A stretch of DNA of 64,000 nt from Nonomuraea lactucae (GCF_003313395.1 NZ_QNFZ01000294.1:1-64000), one strand, 5' to 3'; numbered from the stretch's first letter, positions 8,022 to 15,746 are shown. The notes: generated by a model not told the origin, from the sequence alone. Program-made: numbers and translations.

Positions 8022-9155
8022 CTACCGCTTTGCGTATTTCGCAATAAACGCATAATGATAGGCGAGAGCCCTAGAAGCGCTCTGTGACTTTCTCGTGGCT
8101 CTTCTTGTGGCGTCCAGCCCAATCGTGAGAGCCCCGACACCCAACGCCCCAGCAAGCATCGCAACCTCAGAAACTACGTTCGCTTGTCCTACAACAGGTA
8201 GCGCTACTGTTGCGCCGATTCCACCGATAGCAAAGGAGGCTGCGTGATTACGCAGACGAGCCAGTGATGTACTGTTGGCGACAGCCCTGCTGACCGTAGC
8301 TGCTTTCTCGTGCATCAAGGCCCTAACCTCTTCGATGCCTTCGCCCGTCAATGTTTCGGTATTATTTATAATGATCATTCTGCGAAGCGCAGTCCGCAGG
8401 TCTGCTCGCCATTGCTCAAACAAATCGTCCTGACGAATGCGTACAATCTCCCGTATGTCTAGGTCGCCTGCATCCGGTACAACCTCTTCGAGAAATGTGG
8501 AGAGGTGCACCGCATCTGAACGCTTGGCCAGCACGCAGCGATGGTCCACGTCAAGCGCTCGTCGTACTTTCTCATACTCCGCATCATTGCTCGTAAAGAT
8601 GTCGACGGCGCAGCCAGTTGCCAGCGCGAACTCGATATTTGAGCGCAGTTCGGGATCGAGACTGGAAGCGACCGAACCACCGATCTCCTCAGCGAGCTTC
8701 GTCGCGACCCAGGGGTGATCGTAGTTAGCGCGCGAACCGATGATCACTACAATGCCAGCGTCAATGAGGTCCTTGAGTGATAGAAGAATGTGGAGCGATG
8801 TCAGCAAAAGTTGCGTGCACCGTTCAAGCGGCTTACCGCGCATGGCTGCGGACGCTAGCATCAGTAGAGGGCTGTTGATAACTATTCTATGAACATAGAG
8901 TAGTGCGGTAAGGCCCTCGTCATAGGCCAAAGATAGATCCTGACCCCGACTCCCGGAGCGCCATTCGCTCTCCGGGACGAAGTAGGAGAGCTCTCCCACA
9001 CGGCGTCTCGGCAATTCGTCCTCGTGGGCACTGGGGTACCAAGCATCAACAAGGCGAGGGATGAACGACGCCGCGTCTCGAACTGTCGAATCGATAGTGT
9101 CGGGCGAGAGCTCCTCGCCCAGGATATCCCGGACGATTGACAAATCGTCGCTCAC
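8022..9155 (-). CDS. Hypothetical protein with C-terminal hydrophobic region
   Basis: Unrecognised protein of 377 residues. The GTG start at 9155 has GAGGTG seven bases upstream. The first two thirds are soluble and Asp/Glu-rich. Segments such as GIVVIIGSRANYDHPWVATK and FALATGCAVDIFTSNDAEYE look like an alpha/beta fold. Residues of about 310-345 form a Gly/Ala-rich hydrophobic stretch (FAIGGIGATVALPVVGQANV and following) that may insert in or touch the membrane. Codon use is visibly less GC-rich than in its neighbours, and it lies between integrase relics, so horizontal origin is likely. It could be a cargo (defence or maintenance) gene of the lost element; no function is claimed. Confidence 0.6.
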   Translation of the reverse strand: MSDDLSIVRDILGEELSPDTIDSTVRDAASFIPRLVDAWYPSAHEDELPRRRVGELSYFVPESEWRSGSRGQDLSLAYDEGLTALLYVHRIVINSPLLMLASAAMRGKPLERCTQLLLTSLHILLSLKDLIDAGIVVIIGSRANYDHPWVATKLAEEIGGSVASSLDPELRSNIEFALATGCAVDIFTSNDAEYEKVRRALDVDHRCVLAKRSDAVHLSTFLEEVVPDAGDLDIREIVRIRQDDLFEQWRADLRTALRRMIIINNTETLTGEGIEEVRALMHEKAATVSRAVANSTSLARLRNHAASFAIGGIGATVALPVVGQANVVSEVAMLAGALGVGALTIGLDATRRATRKSQSASRALAYHYAFIAKYAKR

Positions 9156-9536
9156 GTAAGCACCTCGGTCCCCTGGAGTGCCTCATCACACGCTCCTTGT
9201 AGCCTCCCATTTTCGCCGTGGCTGCGTCCACCGTTGTGGCGGCGCGGGCGCCCCATCATCGATCCGTTGGCATACCCCCCCTGCTTCCCGCTGCACGAGC
9301 GGCCGTCTGTGGACTTCTCAGCGCCTCGGTAAAGCCTGTCGGCGTGTGGCGCCGCGTAGGAGCTGGCCTCAGTGAGGACGGCCGGTTCATAGGTGGAGTG
9401 GCTGGCCGCTACTGCTGGCGACTGGTCAGCCTCCTCGCATCACCGCGAGCAGGACGATCAAACACTCAGTGATTGTGCCCGGTGTCGTCGCCGGGGCTCC
9501 TTGGGAGAGTCGGCCTCCGCCCAGCCCGCGAGAGCG
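9156..9536. other. Gene-free stretch
   Basis: Between the divergently read hypothetical gene and the 3' end of the Imm53-like gene. Short open frames are present on both strands, but none has a ribosome site, a recognisable family or a codon pattern that stands out. It is probably degraded DNA of the former integrative element. Confidence 0.4.
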
Positions 9537-9848
9537 TCAGCCAGAGGGCGAGACAGCAACGCCGACGAAGTCTCGAAATGCTTCCAACAGCTCACCGAGG
9601 TTCAGAGGCCCACACGCTCCTCCGAAGTGGATCCTATTGCTCCAGGCGTGTAGCCAGTCGTCCTCGGTGCGTTCCACCACTATGCGGTCCATTAAGGCCC
9701 CTGCAAGGGGCGTGTTGACGAGGTCGATCTCTAGGCGCCATCCCGGATTGTCCAAGGTCTCGAGTGTCACGCCGTAACCGTGCTCCCAGTCGTCATTGCA
9801 GCAGGAGGCGTACCAAGACTGAAGGAAGACGAGTACATCTGTGATCAT
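9537..9848 (-). CDS. Imm53-like immunity protein
   Basis: Small acidic cytosolic protein of 103 residues. The sequence LQSWYASCCNDDWEHGYGVT and LETLDNPGWRLEIDLVNTPL matches what I recall of the Imm53 immunity family: W-x-x-C, then WEHxxG, TLDNPGW and IDLxxT. Such proteins neutralise the toxin domain of a polymorphic or contact-dependent toxin of the same strain. No toxin gene is adjacent, so this is an orphan immunity gene, a common outcome in immunity arrays and decaying islands. The ATG at 9848 starts the frame. The 155-bp att repeat follows on the other side of its start. Confidence 0.7.
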   Translation of the reverse strand: MITDVLVFLQSWYASCCNDDWEHGYGVTLETLDNPGWRLEIDLVNTPLAGALMDRIVVERTEDDWLHAWSNRIHFGGACGPLNLGELLEAFRDFVGVAVSPSG

Positions 9849-9863
9849 GTGGTGAGTCTGCCA

Positions 9864-10018
9864 GCCGTGCCCGTCGCGTGCCCGATGGGACGGGAAACGA
9901 GGGCGAACAGCGGGGACTCACGGGGAACTCGATTAGCGCCATGAGCTGCATCTCCGCAGATGGAGCATGATCGGCATGCGTCTTTGCAAGCAGGATGTCA
10001 GCGGTTCGAATCCGCTAG
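9864..10018 (+). repeat. ~155-bp att-containing repeat, copy A
   Basis: This segment, from GCCGTGCCCGTCGCGTGCCC to TTCGAATCCGCTAG, is repeated in the same orientation at 12277-12430. By eye about four of five bases match, with one base missing in copy B. It ends in the 3' half of a tRNA. It probably represents an integration junction that was duplicated when elements inserted next to one another. Confidence 0.7.
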
Positions 10019-10026
10019 GCTCCACC
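9979..10026 (+). other. 3' half of tRNA-Ala(UGC): attachment-site relic
   Basis: The sequence CGTCTTTGCAAGCAGGATG contains an anticodon loop reading TGC. It is followed by a perfect T-arm AGCGG-TTCGAAT-CCGCT and the 3' acceptor strand AGGCTCCACC. The matching 5' half (acceptor strand, D-arm) is absent upstream, so it is not a functional tRNA gene. Integrases that target a tRNA leave exactly such a 3' fragment at one end of the element. The assignment to tRNA-Ala(UGC) rests on the anticodon and the remembered 3' sequence. Confidence 0.7.
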
Positions 10027-10030
10027 CACA

Positions 10031-10060
10031 CGAAAGCCCAGGTCCCGGCCTGGGCTTTCG
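10031..10060. terminator. Strong hairpin after the tRNA relic
   Basis: Perfect 12-bp inverted repeat CGAAAGCCCAGG / CCTGGGCTTTCG with a six-base loop, followed on the plus strand by ATCTTTGTTG. It sits five bases after the tRNA 3' end, where a tRNA terminator is expected, and supports the reading that this is the distal half of a former tRNA gene. Part of it (GGGCTTTCG) is also seen after copy B. Confidence 0.75.
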
Positions 10061-10122
10061 ATCTTTGTTGGGGCTGTTTCAGGGGCGTGCCCGTTACGTG
10101 CTGGAGTGGCCCATACGCACCA

Positions 10123-10575
10123 TCAGCTCTCGGACCGACGCACCTGCGCTAGCAGCGAGCACAGGAGTTGCACTTTTCCGCGCACGAGCGCCAGGAGTGC
10201 CCTGCGATGTAACCAGCATGGCAGTTCGGTGCGCCGCACGAAGATCCAGATGTCGCTGAGTGCATCGCTTGCAGTCCCGCGAACGATCGGGGCCGGATCT
10301 TCGAGGAGTTGTCGCAGGAGTATCGGCGACTTGTCATCCACAGTCTTGTTGAGCCGGGCCATGTGTCCAACCGACAGTGCACCGCAACGTCGGATCTCGG
10401 GAGCGTCGTCGGTCATGGCTCGGTGCAGCCGCGGTGCGACCAGGGCTGGATCGAGGACGTTCAGCGCCAGGCCGATCAGTGCGACCCCGGTCAGAGGCCC
10501 ACCACGTGCGAAGGCTGCATCGACCTCTGCGGGATCATCGCATCCCATGAGCTCCGAGATGCTGTTCCAGTCCAC
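10123..10575 (-). CDS. HEAT-repeat-like hypothetical protein
   Basis: 150-residue cytosolic protein from a GTG at 10575. Its helical pairs (LNVLDPALVAPRLHRAMTDD, APEIRRCGALSVGHMARLNK, LLRQLLEDPAPIVRGTASDA) look like three or four HEAT-type repeats, which normally serve as a protein-binding surface. Small HEAT proteins of this kind occur in immunity and toxin-related loci, and the gene lies near an Imm53-like gene, so an immunity role is possible but unproven. It is downstream of the PP2C-like gene on the same strand, with only 21 bases between them. Confidence 0.55.
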   Translation of the reverse strand: MDWNSISELMGCDDPAEVDAAFARGGPLTGVALIGLALNVLDPALVAPRLHRAMTDDAPEIRRCGALSVGHMARLNKTVDDKSPILLRQLLEDPAPIVRGTASDALSDIWIFVRRTELPCWLHRRALLALVRGKVQLLCSLLAQVRRSES

Positions 10576-10596
10576 ATTGGCAATCTAGTGGATCTT

Positions 10597-11415
10597 TCAG
10601 AGCCGGCACTGGAGCGCGGTGGCGTCGTCGAAGGTCTTGCCGCGTGGCCAGCGTGTGCCCTGTGGGTCGGAGTGTTCGGCTGCACGTACTTGACGGATGA
10701 CCTCGTCGGGGCCGGCCCCGTCGAGCGTTGCGAGGACTTGGCGCCAGGTTTGGAGGTGGAAGCGGTCGACGAGGCGTGATGCGCCGTCGCTGAGAAGTGC
10801 AGCGGCGCGGACCTGGTCGGCAGGCATGCTGCTGGTCAACGCCTGGTCGGCCGCGAGGGGATCGGTGGCAGCCACCCAGAAGCCGCCGTCGCGGTTGCGG
10901 TACGAGCGCAAGGTCTCGACGTAGCGTCGATGGGCCGCGGCATGGTCGTCGGCGCCGGAGGCGAGGGCGTCCATTTCGGCCCGGTGGAGTGCGCCCACTT
11001 GGGCCTCGCGATAGTCGAAGATGGCCACTGGTTCAGCCGCATCGACGACGTCCAGGAGGAGGACGGAGTCGGCCAGGACAAGCCATTCCAGAGTGTCGTT
11101 CGTACGCCGGAGCATGATCACCGTGGCTGAGGGGGAGCCCGGGTGGGTCAGGTCGCAGGTTCCGTCATGGAGCGACGAGACTGTCTTGATCCCTTCGGCC
11201 AGCAGTTGGGCCAAGGTGCCCGCACCCTGGTTCATCAGGCTCAGGAGGGTCGAGCCAAGGGTGCGGGAGAACCACGCCACCCCATGCGAGCATCCGGAGT
11301 CGGAACCGGACGGCGTGCCCGCGCCGTCCAGGAGGATAGCCGCATCAGGAGTCGCGGCAACGAAGTCCTCGTTCGGTCGGCCGGGGGCCGCTTCGGTGGC
11401 GAAGGTGACCCGCAC
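10597..11415 (-). CDS. PP2C-like (PPM-fold) protein
   Basis: 272 residues from a GTG at 11415. The N-terminus (FATEAAPGRPNEDFVAATPD, then AAILLDGAGTP) resembles the RxxNED and DGxG motifs of PPM Ser/Thr phosphatases. LEWLVLADSVLLLDV and AAALLSDGASRLVDRF fit later PPM strands. The C-terminus GKTFDDATALQCRL holds the last metal-binding D-D motif. It is probably a Mn-dependent phosphoprotein phosphatase or a catalytically altered relative. It starts within a few bases of the stop of the truncated regulator-like gene upstream, so the two were probably co-transcribed. A diverged copy of its 3' end is found at 18720-18770. Confidence 0.65.
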   Translation of the reverse strand: MRVTFATEAAPGRPNEDFVAATPDAAILLDGAGTPSGSDSGCSHGVAWFSRTLGSTLLSLMNQGAGTLAQLLAEGIKTVSSLHDGTCDLTHPGSPSATVIMLRRTNDTLEWLVLADSVLLLDVVDAAEPVAIFDYREAQVGALHRAEMDALASGADDHAAAHRRYVETLRSYRNRDGGFWVAATDPLAADQALTSSMPADQVRAAALLSDGASRLVDRFHLQTWRQVLATLDGAGPDEVIRQVRAAEHSDPQGTRWPRGKTFDDATALQCRL

Positions 11416-11418
11416 GTC

Positions 11419-11958
11419 TCATTCCTCCTCGTGCCGGTACAGCGGACTGGCAAGCTCCGCCTTGACCGGTTCCCCAGTAGCCGGGTCGTATTCAACGCCC
11501 ACCACCATCGAGAAGCGCTTGTCGCCTACCTGTCCACACAAGGTCGCCATCTCAGTCTGAAGGAGTTGCACCACGCCGAGCGTGCCCTGAGGGTGGATGC
11601 CGGTGAACAGCAGCAGGCTGCCCCTGCCGTCCGGGCGCCCGAGCCGTCCAAGGTAGGCGTAATCCACGGCCCGAGCCGGTTCAGTGTCCGAGCCGGAGCG
11701 ATACACCGTGCCGGTACGGCGGTCGCGTAGTGTCCAGACGCCGTCCCTGACCCACTCCAGAACCGGGTCCGACTCGTACAACGTGCCCATGGCCGGGGAG
11801 AGCTTGGGTCCGCAGATCACGATGAGGTTCGGCCGGTTGATGTCGAGTTCCCCGCCGAGCGGGACATGCTCCAGCTCCATCGACAGATCAAAGCCGCGGG
11901 CGAGGTCTTCAAGCCGCTTGGCCGCCGTGACGTCCTCCCTGGGGCTGGTCGAGATGGT
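11419..11958 (-). pseudogene. 5'-truncated regulator-like protein (C-terminal domain only)
   Basis: About 180 residues of convincing protein sequence, from TTISTSPREDVTAAKRLEDL through NLIVICGPKLSPAMG and LGRLGRPDGRGSLLLFTGIH to ASPLYRHEEE. I remember this C-terminal domain in actinobacterial proteins that often carry an N-terminal helix-turn-helix; that half is missing. The frame stays open to 12159, but upstream of about 11958 the other strand reads as real protein, so the extra N-terminal residues are shadow. The truncation point coincides with the start of the opposite-strand gene. The stop is three bases from the start of the PP2C-like gene. Confidence 0.55.
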
Positions 11959-12265
11959 GGTGCTGTATCCACCCCCGGAGGGTGCGCCACGAAGCGACGA
12001 GGAGTGGGATGCCCTACCCGAAGACTCCCCGTACCTGGAAGGGCCCGGCATCATGGAGCTGTCGGCGGAGGCTCGTGACATGCTCGCCAGCGTGGACGAC
12101 GCCCGCCTGCCGATGCTGGCGGAGCAGTGGGCAGCCATCGAGCAGTTCTCCCACTTCACCGACGATGACGACGGTTACATGCTGTCGCTCACCAAGGATC
12201 TTGTCGGCTTGGCACGTCGAGCGAGAGAAAACGATCAGCTGCTCTACTGCTGGTGCTCCTTGTGA
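11954..12265 (+). CDS. Small acidic hypothetical protein, probably 5'-truncated
   Basis: Frame from an ATG at 11954: MVVLYPPPEGAPRSDEEWDA, then GIMELSAEARDMLASVDDAR, ARRARENDQLLYCWCSL, giving 103 residues. The acidic composition and regular helices look genuine, while the opposite strand here does not. The ATG has no clear ribosome site and abuts the truncated minus-strand gene, so the original N-terminus may have been lost in the same rearrangement. No function is recognised. The 155-bp att repeat begins 11 bases after its stop. Confidence 0.5.
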   Translation: MVVLYPPPEGAPRSDEEWDALPEDSPYLEGPGIMELSAEARDMLASVDDARLPMLAEQWAAIEQFSHFTDDDDGYMLSLTKDLVGLARRARENDQLLYCWCSL

Positions 12266-12276
12266 CGTGCCTGGCG

Positions 12277-12430
12277 GCCGTGCCCGTTGCGTGCCCGATG
12301 GGATGGGAAGCAAGGGGGAACGGTGGGGAGTCGCGGGGAACGCGATCAGTGCGCTGAGCTGTGTCTGCCCTGATGGAGCAAGATCGGTGTGCGTCTTTCA
12401 AGCAGGATGTCAGCGGTTCGAATCCGCTAG
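12277..12430 (+). repeat. ~155-bp att-containing repeat, copy B
   Basis: Direct copy of 9864-10018. It contains the tRNA-Ala 3' relic with one G missing in the anticodon loop (TCTTTCAAGCAGG) and ends TTCGAATCCGCTAG. The sequence then diverges to CCTCGGGCTTTCG, so the acceptor strand is lost. The 2.4 kb between the copies holds the HEAT, PP2C-like and regulator-like genes and may itself have been a small element. Confidence 0.7.
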
Positions 12431-12434
12431 CCTC

Positions 12435-12784
12435 GGGCTTTCGCCGGGAATTTGAGCCAGGGTGATCTTTTACATGAGAAAAGTGCCTTGAGCTGGGAGG
12501 ATGGGGCTTGTCTAAGGTCCTGTCCACGCCAGATCAGAGGGCACTTTTCGAGTGAAGACTATCGCCTCTCAGCGCAAGATCGCGGTGTCCGCGGCCGGTT
12601 CGGGGCTCACCTCGCAGGCGGGCGCCCTGCTGCTGCTCCACACGCACACTCCTGACCGCCCTGGCCCGGCGCCAAGCCCTGCCGGCACCGGCGCGACAGC
12701 CGGTTTCCAGCGTTGCCGGGCCTCCGAATTTCCACGCCAGCCGAACCGCTCAGCCGACCATACAAAGATCACGAAAGACGGAGG
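12435..12784. other. Gene-free stretch with a possible IS1380-type transposase remnant
   Basis: A 10-bp inverted repeat GAAAAGTGCC / GGCACTTTTC lies at about 12478-12487 and 12540-12549. Just after it, from 12553, the plus strand reads VKTIASQRKIAVSAAGSGLT and SQAGALLLLHT. This resembles the N-terminus of IS1380-family transposases, with similarity lost after about 25-30 residues. If right, this is the left end of a deleted insertion sequence. There is no complete gene. Confidence 0.35.
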
Positions 12785-13078
12785 CTAGGCTCCACCTGTG
12801 AAAACGCCCCGTTCCTGATCATGGAACCGGGTGTTCGTGCCATTAACGTGCCATTTGCCTTTGGCGATCTTCTGTTGTTCGGCTTCCACGCGGGCGGTCA
12901 GCGCGTCGGCGATCCGTTGGTCCGCAGCACGTGTGGCGTGCTGGTAGATGAGCGCGGCCTGGTCGCTGTCGTGCCACATGCGCGCCTTGAGATCAGCCAG
13001 GCTCGCGCCGGATTGAGTGGCGAGCGCGTATCCACCACGCTGTCCGTACCGCATGACCCCGTCGTACCGCGATGACAA
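12785..13078 (-). pseudogene. Integrase C-terminal fragment with catalytic Tyr, adjoining an att core
   Basis: 97 residues containing GASLADLKARMWHDSDQAAL and IYQHATRAADQRIADALTAR. This is the end of a tyrosine recombinase with the nucleophilic Tyr, although the usual Gly-His pair before it reads Trp-His. The N-terminal domains and catalytic Arg are missing. The stop codon region contains GCTAGGCTCCACC (12785-12797), identical to the tRNA acceptor end at the copy A att relic, so the att core sits at the integrase 3' end as in many actinobacterial integrative elements. Confidence 0.65.
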
Positions 13079-13359
13079 CGCGCTGTCACGAGCCCACTGC
13101 CTCTACGAGTTCAATCTGTGTAGTCGAACTAGTCGATCAGCTGGTGACGCGCATCCCGCGTGAGATCACCAGAGCGAGTAGTTGTTCGCCCCACATCGAG
13201 CCGGTCGTGGCACACACGCGGCAGGTCGTGATCGTCCTCATCACCAACGCTGACGGTCTTGGGCCGCGATCCCTTCCGTTCGGGGTGTGCGCCCGCCACC
13301 GTTGGTGACCGCGTTGCGGCAGCCCAGTCGACGTCACGAGTGACGAGGGAAGGCAGACC
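13079..13359. other. Gene-free stretch upstream of the P450 operon
   Basis: No supported gene. A direct repeat TAGTCGA-AC-TAGTCGA occurs at about 13122-13137 and might bind a regulator. The promoter for the 30-codon ORF and P450 operon should lie here, but no convincing consensus is visible. Confidence 0.3.
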
Positions 13360-13452
13360 ATGGCAGATGTACCGGCACGCATCCTGAATGCAACCACCCC
13401 CGCCGATGGCGCTCGATTTGCGGCTGCCGATGTGACAGGAGGCGCGTGGTGA
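13360..13452 (+). CDS. 30-residue peptide ending in Trp, candidate RiPP precursor or leader ORF
   Basis: A complete small ORF: ATG at 13360 with GAGGGAAGG (13345-13353) six bases upstream, 30 codons beginning MADVPARILN and ending VTGGAW, and TGA at 13450-13452. It contains the AGGAGG ribosome site (13437-13442) of the P450, and its stop overlaps the P450 start (GTGA), so the two are translationally coupled. A precursor-P450-methyltransferase order is known from P450-type RiPPs such as the cittilins. Here the only aromatic residues are Phe20 and the C-terminal Trp30. The alternative is a non-product leader ORF that couples translation. The ORF and ribosome sites are seen; the RiPP role is inference. 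Confidence 0.5.
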   Translation: MADVPARILNATTPADGARFAAADVTGGAW

Positions 13453-14663
13453 TAAGCGACGAGCTGCGCGAGGCGCCCCACGTCGACATGCCGACTGTTC
13501 CCGCACCGGTCGACTGCATGCCGATGGTGCTCGCGGCCGGCCGGGTGGCGCCGATCGTCAAAGTGGACTACTACGGCGGAACCAACTGGGTGGTGTGCGA
13601 TACGGAACTCGCGCGTGCGGCCCTGACAGACCGGCGGCTGAGCAAGGATATGGCGCTCGCCCCGGAGTGGATGCGGATTCCGGGCGTGATGCTCGGTGCA
13701 CAGCCGCGCGCCGAGGTCGCCCGCGCCATGGTGATGAGCGAAGGCGCGGACCACGTCCGGATCAGGCGATTGCACGGGCCGTTCTTCACGCCGCGCAAGG
13801 TCGCGGAGTGGGGCGAGCGGCTGGTGAGGCTGGCCGACGGTCTGCTGGACGAGCTCGCCGCCGAAAGTGGTGAGGTCAACCTGGTCGAGCGCTTCACCTT
13901 TCCGCTCCCGCTCCGGTTCTTCAGCGAGCTTCTCGGTGTGCCACCACAGCTCCAGCCTGTCCTGCGCAAGGTCACCGACGAGATCATCTTCTCGCAGGAC
14001 CAAGCCGTGCGGGCCACTGGTGTGGGCGCGCTGGCCGGCGCGGTTGCCGAGTGGGCCAACGACCCCAGCCAGTTGCGGAACGGGCTGATCACCGGCTTGC
14101 TCGATGCCGTCGACACTGATGACGCGGTCACCATGAACGAGGTCGTGACATGGACGACCGGCCTGGTGATGGCCGGCTATGAGTCCACGGCGAGCCTGAT
14201 CGCCTCGGCGAGTCTCGAAGCGCTGCGCCGGCCGCCCGCGCAACGGCCCCGGACCGAGGCGGACGTCGACGACTGGATCGAGGAGACGCTCAGAATGCAA
14301 CCGCCGCTTCCGCACGCGACCTGGCGGTTCGCCACCGAGGACATCAACCTCGGCGGCTATCTGATCCCGCAGTCCGCGCCGGTGCAGGTCAACCTGGCGT
14401 CGGCCAACCGTTGTCCCCACGATGGAGACAGGGACGACTTCGACCCTGACACGGGTGGCGACCACATCAGTTTCGGGCTTGGCCACCACTACTGCCTCGG
14501 CGCGCCACTGGCTCGTCTGGAGGCCAGGATCGCCCTGACCGCGTTGCTGTCTCGTTTTCCCGACGCGCGGCTTAGCGAGACCAGCGAGGTGCGGTGGGAG
14601 TCCGACTGGATCATCCGCCGCATTACTGCCCTGCCCGTCGTTCTGACCGGCACCGACTCCTAG
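13449..14663 (+). CDS. Cytochrome P450 (bacterial class I type)
   Basis: Haem monooxygenase of 404 residues; electrons would come from ferredoxin and reductase encoded elsewhere. Family motifs in order: C-helix HVRIRRLHGPFF, I-helix AGYEST (oxygen activation), K-helix EETLR (ExxR), and haem loop FGLGHHYCLG (about residues 342-351) with the Cys ligand. The GTG at 13449 is chosen over the GTG at 13446 because it lies six bases from AGGAGG and overlaps the preceding stop as GTGA. It is followed 48 bases later by an O-methyltransferase, so it probably hydroxylates or cross-links a substrate that is then methylated. The substrate is unknown: the 30-mer peptide or an aromatic small molecule. Confidence 0.9.
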   Translation: MISDELREAPHVDMPTVPAPVDCMPMVLAAGRVAPIVKVDYYGGTNWVVCDTELARAALTDRRLSKDMALAPEWMRIPGVMLGAQPRAEVARAMVMSEGADHVRIRRLHGPFFTPRKVAEWGERLVRLADGLLDELAAESGEVNLVERFTFPLPLRFFSELLGVPPQLQPVLRKVTDEIIFSQDQAVRATGVGALAGAVAEWANDPSQLRNGLITGLLDAVDTDDAVTMNEVVTWTTGLVMAGYESTASLIASASLEALRRPPAQRPRTEADVDDWIEETLRMQPPLPHATWRFATEDINLGGYLIPQSAPVQVNLASANRCPHDGDRDDFDPDTGGDHISFGLGHHYCLGAPLARLEARIALTALLSRFPDARLSETSEVRWESDWIIRRITALPVVLTGTDS

Positions 14664-14711
14664 CCCACTGCTGCCGCAGGCTGATCACCACCCCTGAGAC
14701 GAAGGATAGTG

Positions 14712-15746
14712 ATGACCCGCACCCAAGAGGGAGCGCCAATCAGCACCGATTCCGATGCCCCCGTCAGCCAGATGCTGGTGCACCTGCGCTCGGCGCACCT
14801 GCTGCGTGCGGCGGTCACGCTCGACCTGGCCGACACACTGGGAGAGGAGCCCGCCGCAGTGGCCGAGCTGGCCGCCCGCACCGGCACCGACCCCGGCGTG
14901 TTGAGCAGGCTGCTGGCCGCGTTGGCCAGCACCGGAGTGTTCGCTGTGACCAGCGACGGCAGGTACATCCACACGCCGCTGTCGCGGACGCTGTGCTCCA
15001 CGCATCCGGTGGGTCGGATGATCGCGCAGGACTTGAAGTCCGACGCTTCGTGGCAGGCGTGGAGCAGCCTCGGTGCCGCCGCTCGCGCGGGCCGCAGCCC
15101 GTTCGTCCTGGTCCACGGCACTGACTTCTACAGCTACGTTCGCGAGCACGATCCAGAGCAGGCCACGGCCTTCCATCAGGCCATGAGCAGTGCCACCGCG
15201 GAGGACAACGGCGGCATGGTCGCGGCGTTGGGCCTGCCTGCCACCGGCGTGGTGGTGGATGTCGGCGGTGGTCGGGGCGGGCTGTTGCGTGACATCCTGC
15301 TGGCTGCCCCGGCGCTGCGCGGGGTGTTGTTCGACACTGAGGCGGTCATCGCCGACGCCCTGCCCGAGTTGGTCACCGGCGAACTCGCCACGCGGTGCGA
15401 GACCGTCGCGGGGGACGCCCTGGTCTCGATTCCCGGGGAAGCGGACCTATACGTGCTGCGGTTCATCCTGCACAACTGGGACGACGAGAGCTGCGTACGC
15501 ATCCTGGAGAGCTGCGCGCGGGCCGCGCGCCCGGGTAGCCGCGTCGTGGTCGCCGAGATGCTGCTGGAGGAGACCGGCACCCCCGACCCGCTCACCGCGA
15601 TGGCGGACATGGGGATGTTCGTCTTGTTCGGCAGCAGGGAACGTACCGAGGCCGAGTACGCCCGGCTGTTCGAACGGGCCGGTCTCACTTACACCGGCAC
15701 GACGGCGACCAAGTCGCTGCACCTTTTCGAAGCCGTATCCAGATAG
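14712..15746 (+). CDS. SAM-dependent O-methyltransferase (Methyltransf_2 type)
   Basis: 344 residues with an N-terminal winged-helix dimerisation domain (HLRSAHLLRAAVTLDLADTL and LSRLLAALASTGVFAV). The Rossmann domain has the SAM site VVVDVGGGRGGLL and the motif LRFILHNWDDESC, whose His is the catalytic base in plant-type and carminomycin-type O-methyltransferases. It transfers methyl from SAM to a phenol or enol oxygen. The ATG at 14712 has GAAGGA (14701-14706) upstream; a GTG at 14709 is the alternative. It is in the operon with the P450, consistent with hydroxylation followed by O-methylation. This enzyme class usually works on aromatic small molecules, which argues somewhat against a peptide substrate. 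Confidence 0.88.
   Translation: MTRTQEGAPISTDSDAPVSQMLVHLRSAHLLRAAVTLDLADTLGEEPAAVAELAARTGTDPGVLSRLLAALASTGVFAVTSDGRYIHTPLSRTLCSTHPVGRMIAQDLKSDASWQAWSSLGAAARAGRSPFVLVHGTDFYSYVREHDPEQATAFHQAMSSATAEDNGGMVAALGLPATGVVVDVGGGRGGLLRDILLAAPALRGVLFDTEAVIADALPELVTGELATRCETVAGDALVSIPGEADLYVLRFILHNWDDESCVRILESCARAARPGSRVVVAEMLLEETGTPDPLTAMADMGMFVLFGSRERTEAEYARLFERAGLTYTGTTATKSLHLFEAVSR

Noticed and set aside
9979..10026. Functional tRNA-Ala gene
   Set aside because: Only the anticodon side and 3' half are present; no 5' acceptor strand or D-arm can be found upstream.
7758..13078. The two integrase fragments as halves of one split integrase
   Set aside because: On the minus strand the C-terminal piece (12785-13078) lies upstream of the earlier-domain piece (7758-7918), so the order is wrong without an additional rearrangement.
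13137..14489. 450-codon minus-strand frame opposite the P450
   Set aside because: Antisense to a P450 with all family motifs; no ribosome site or known domain.
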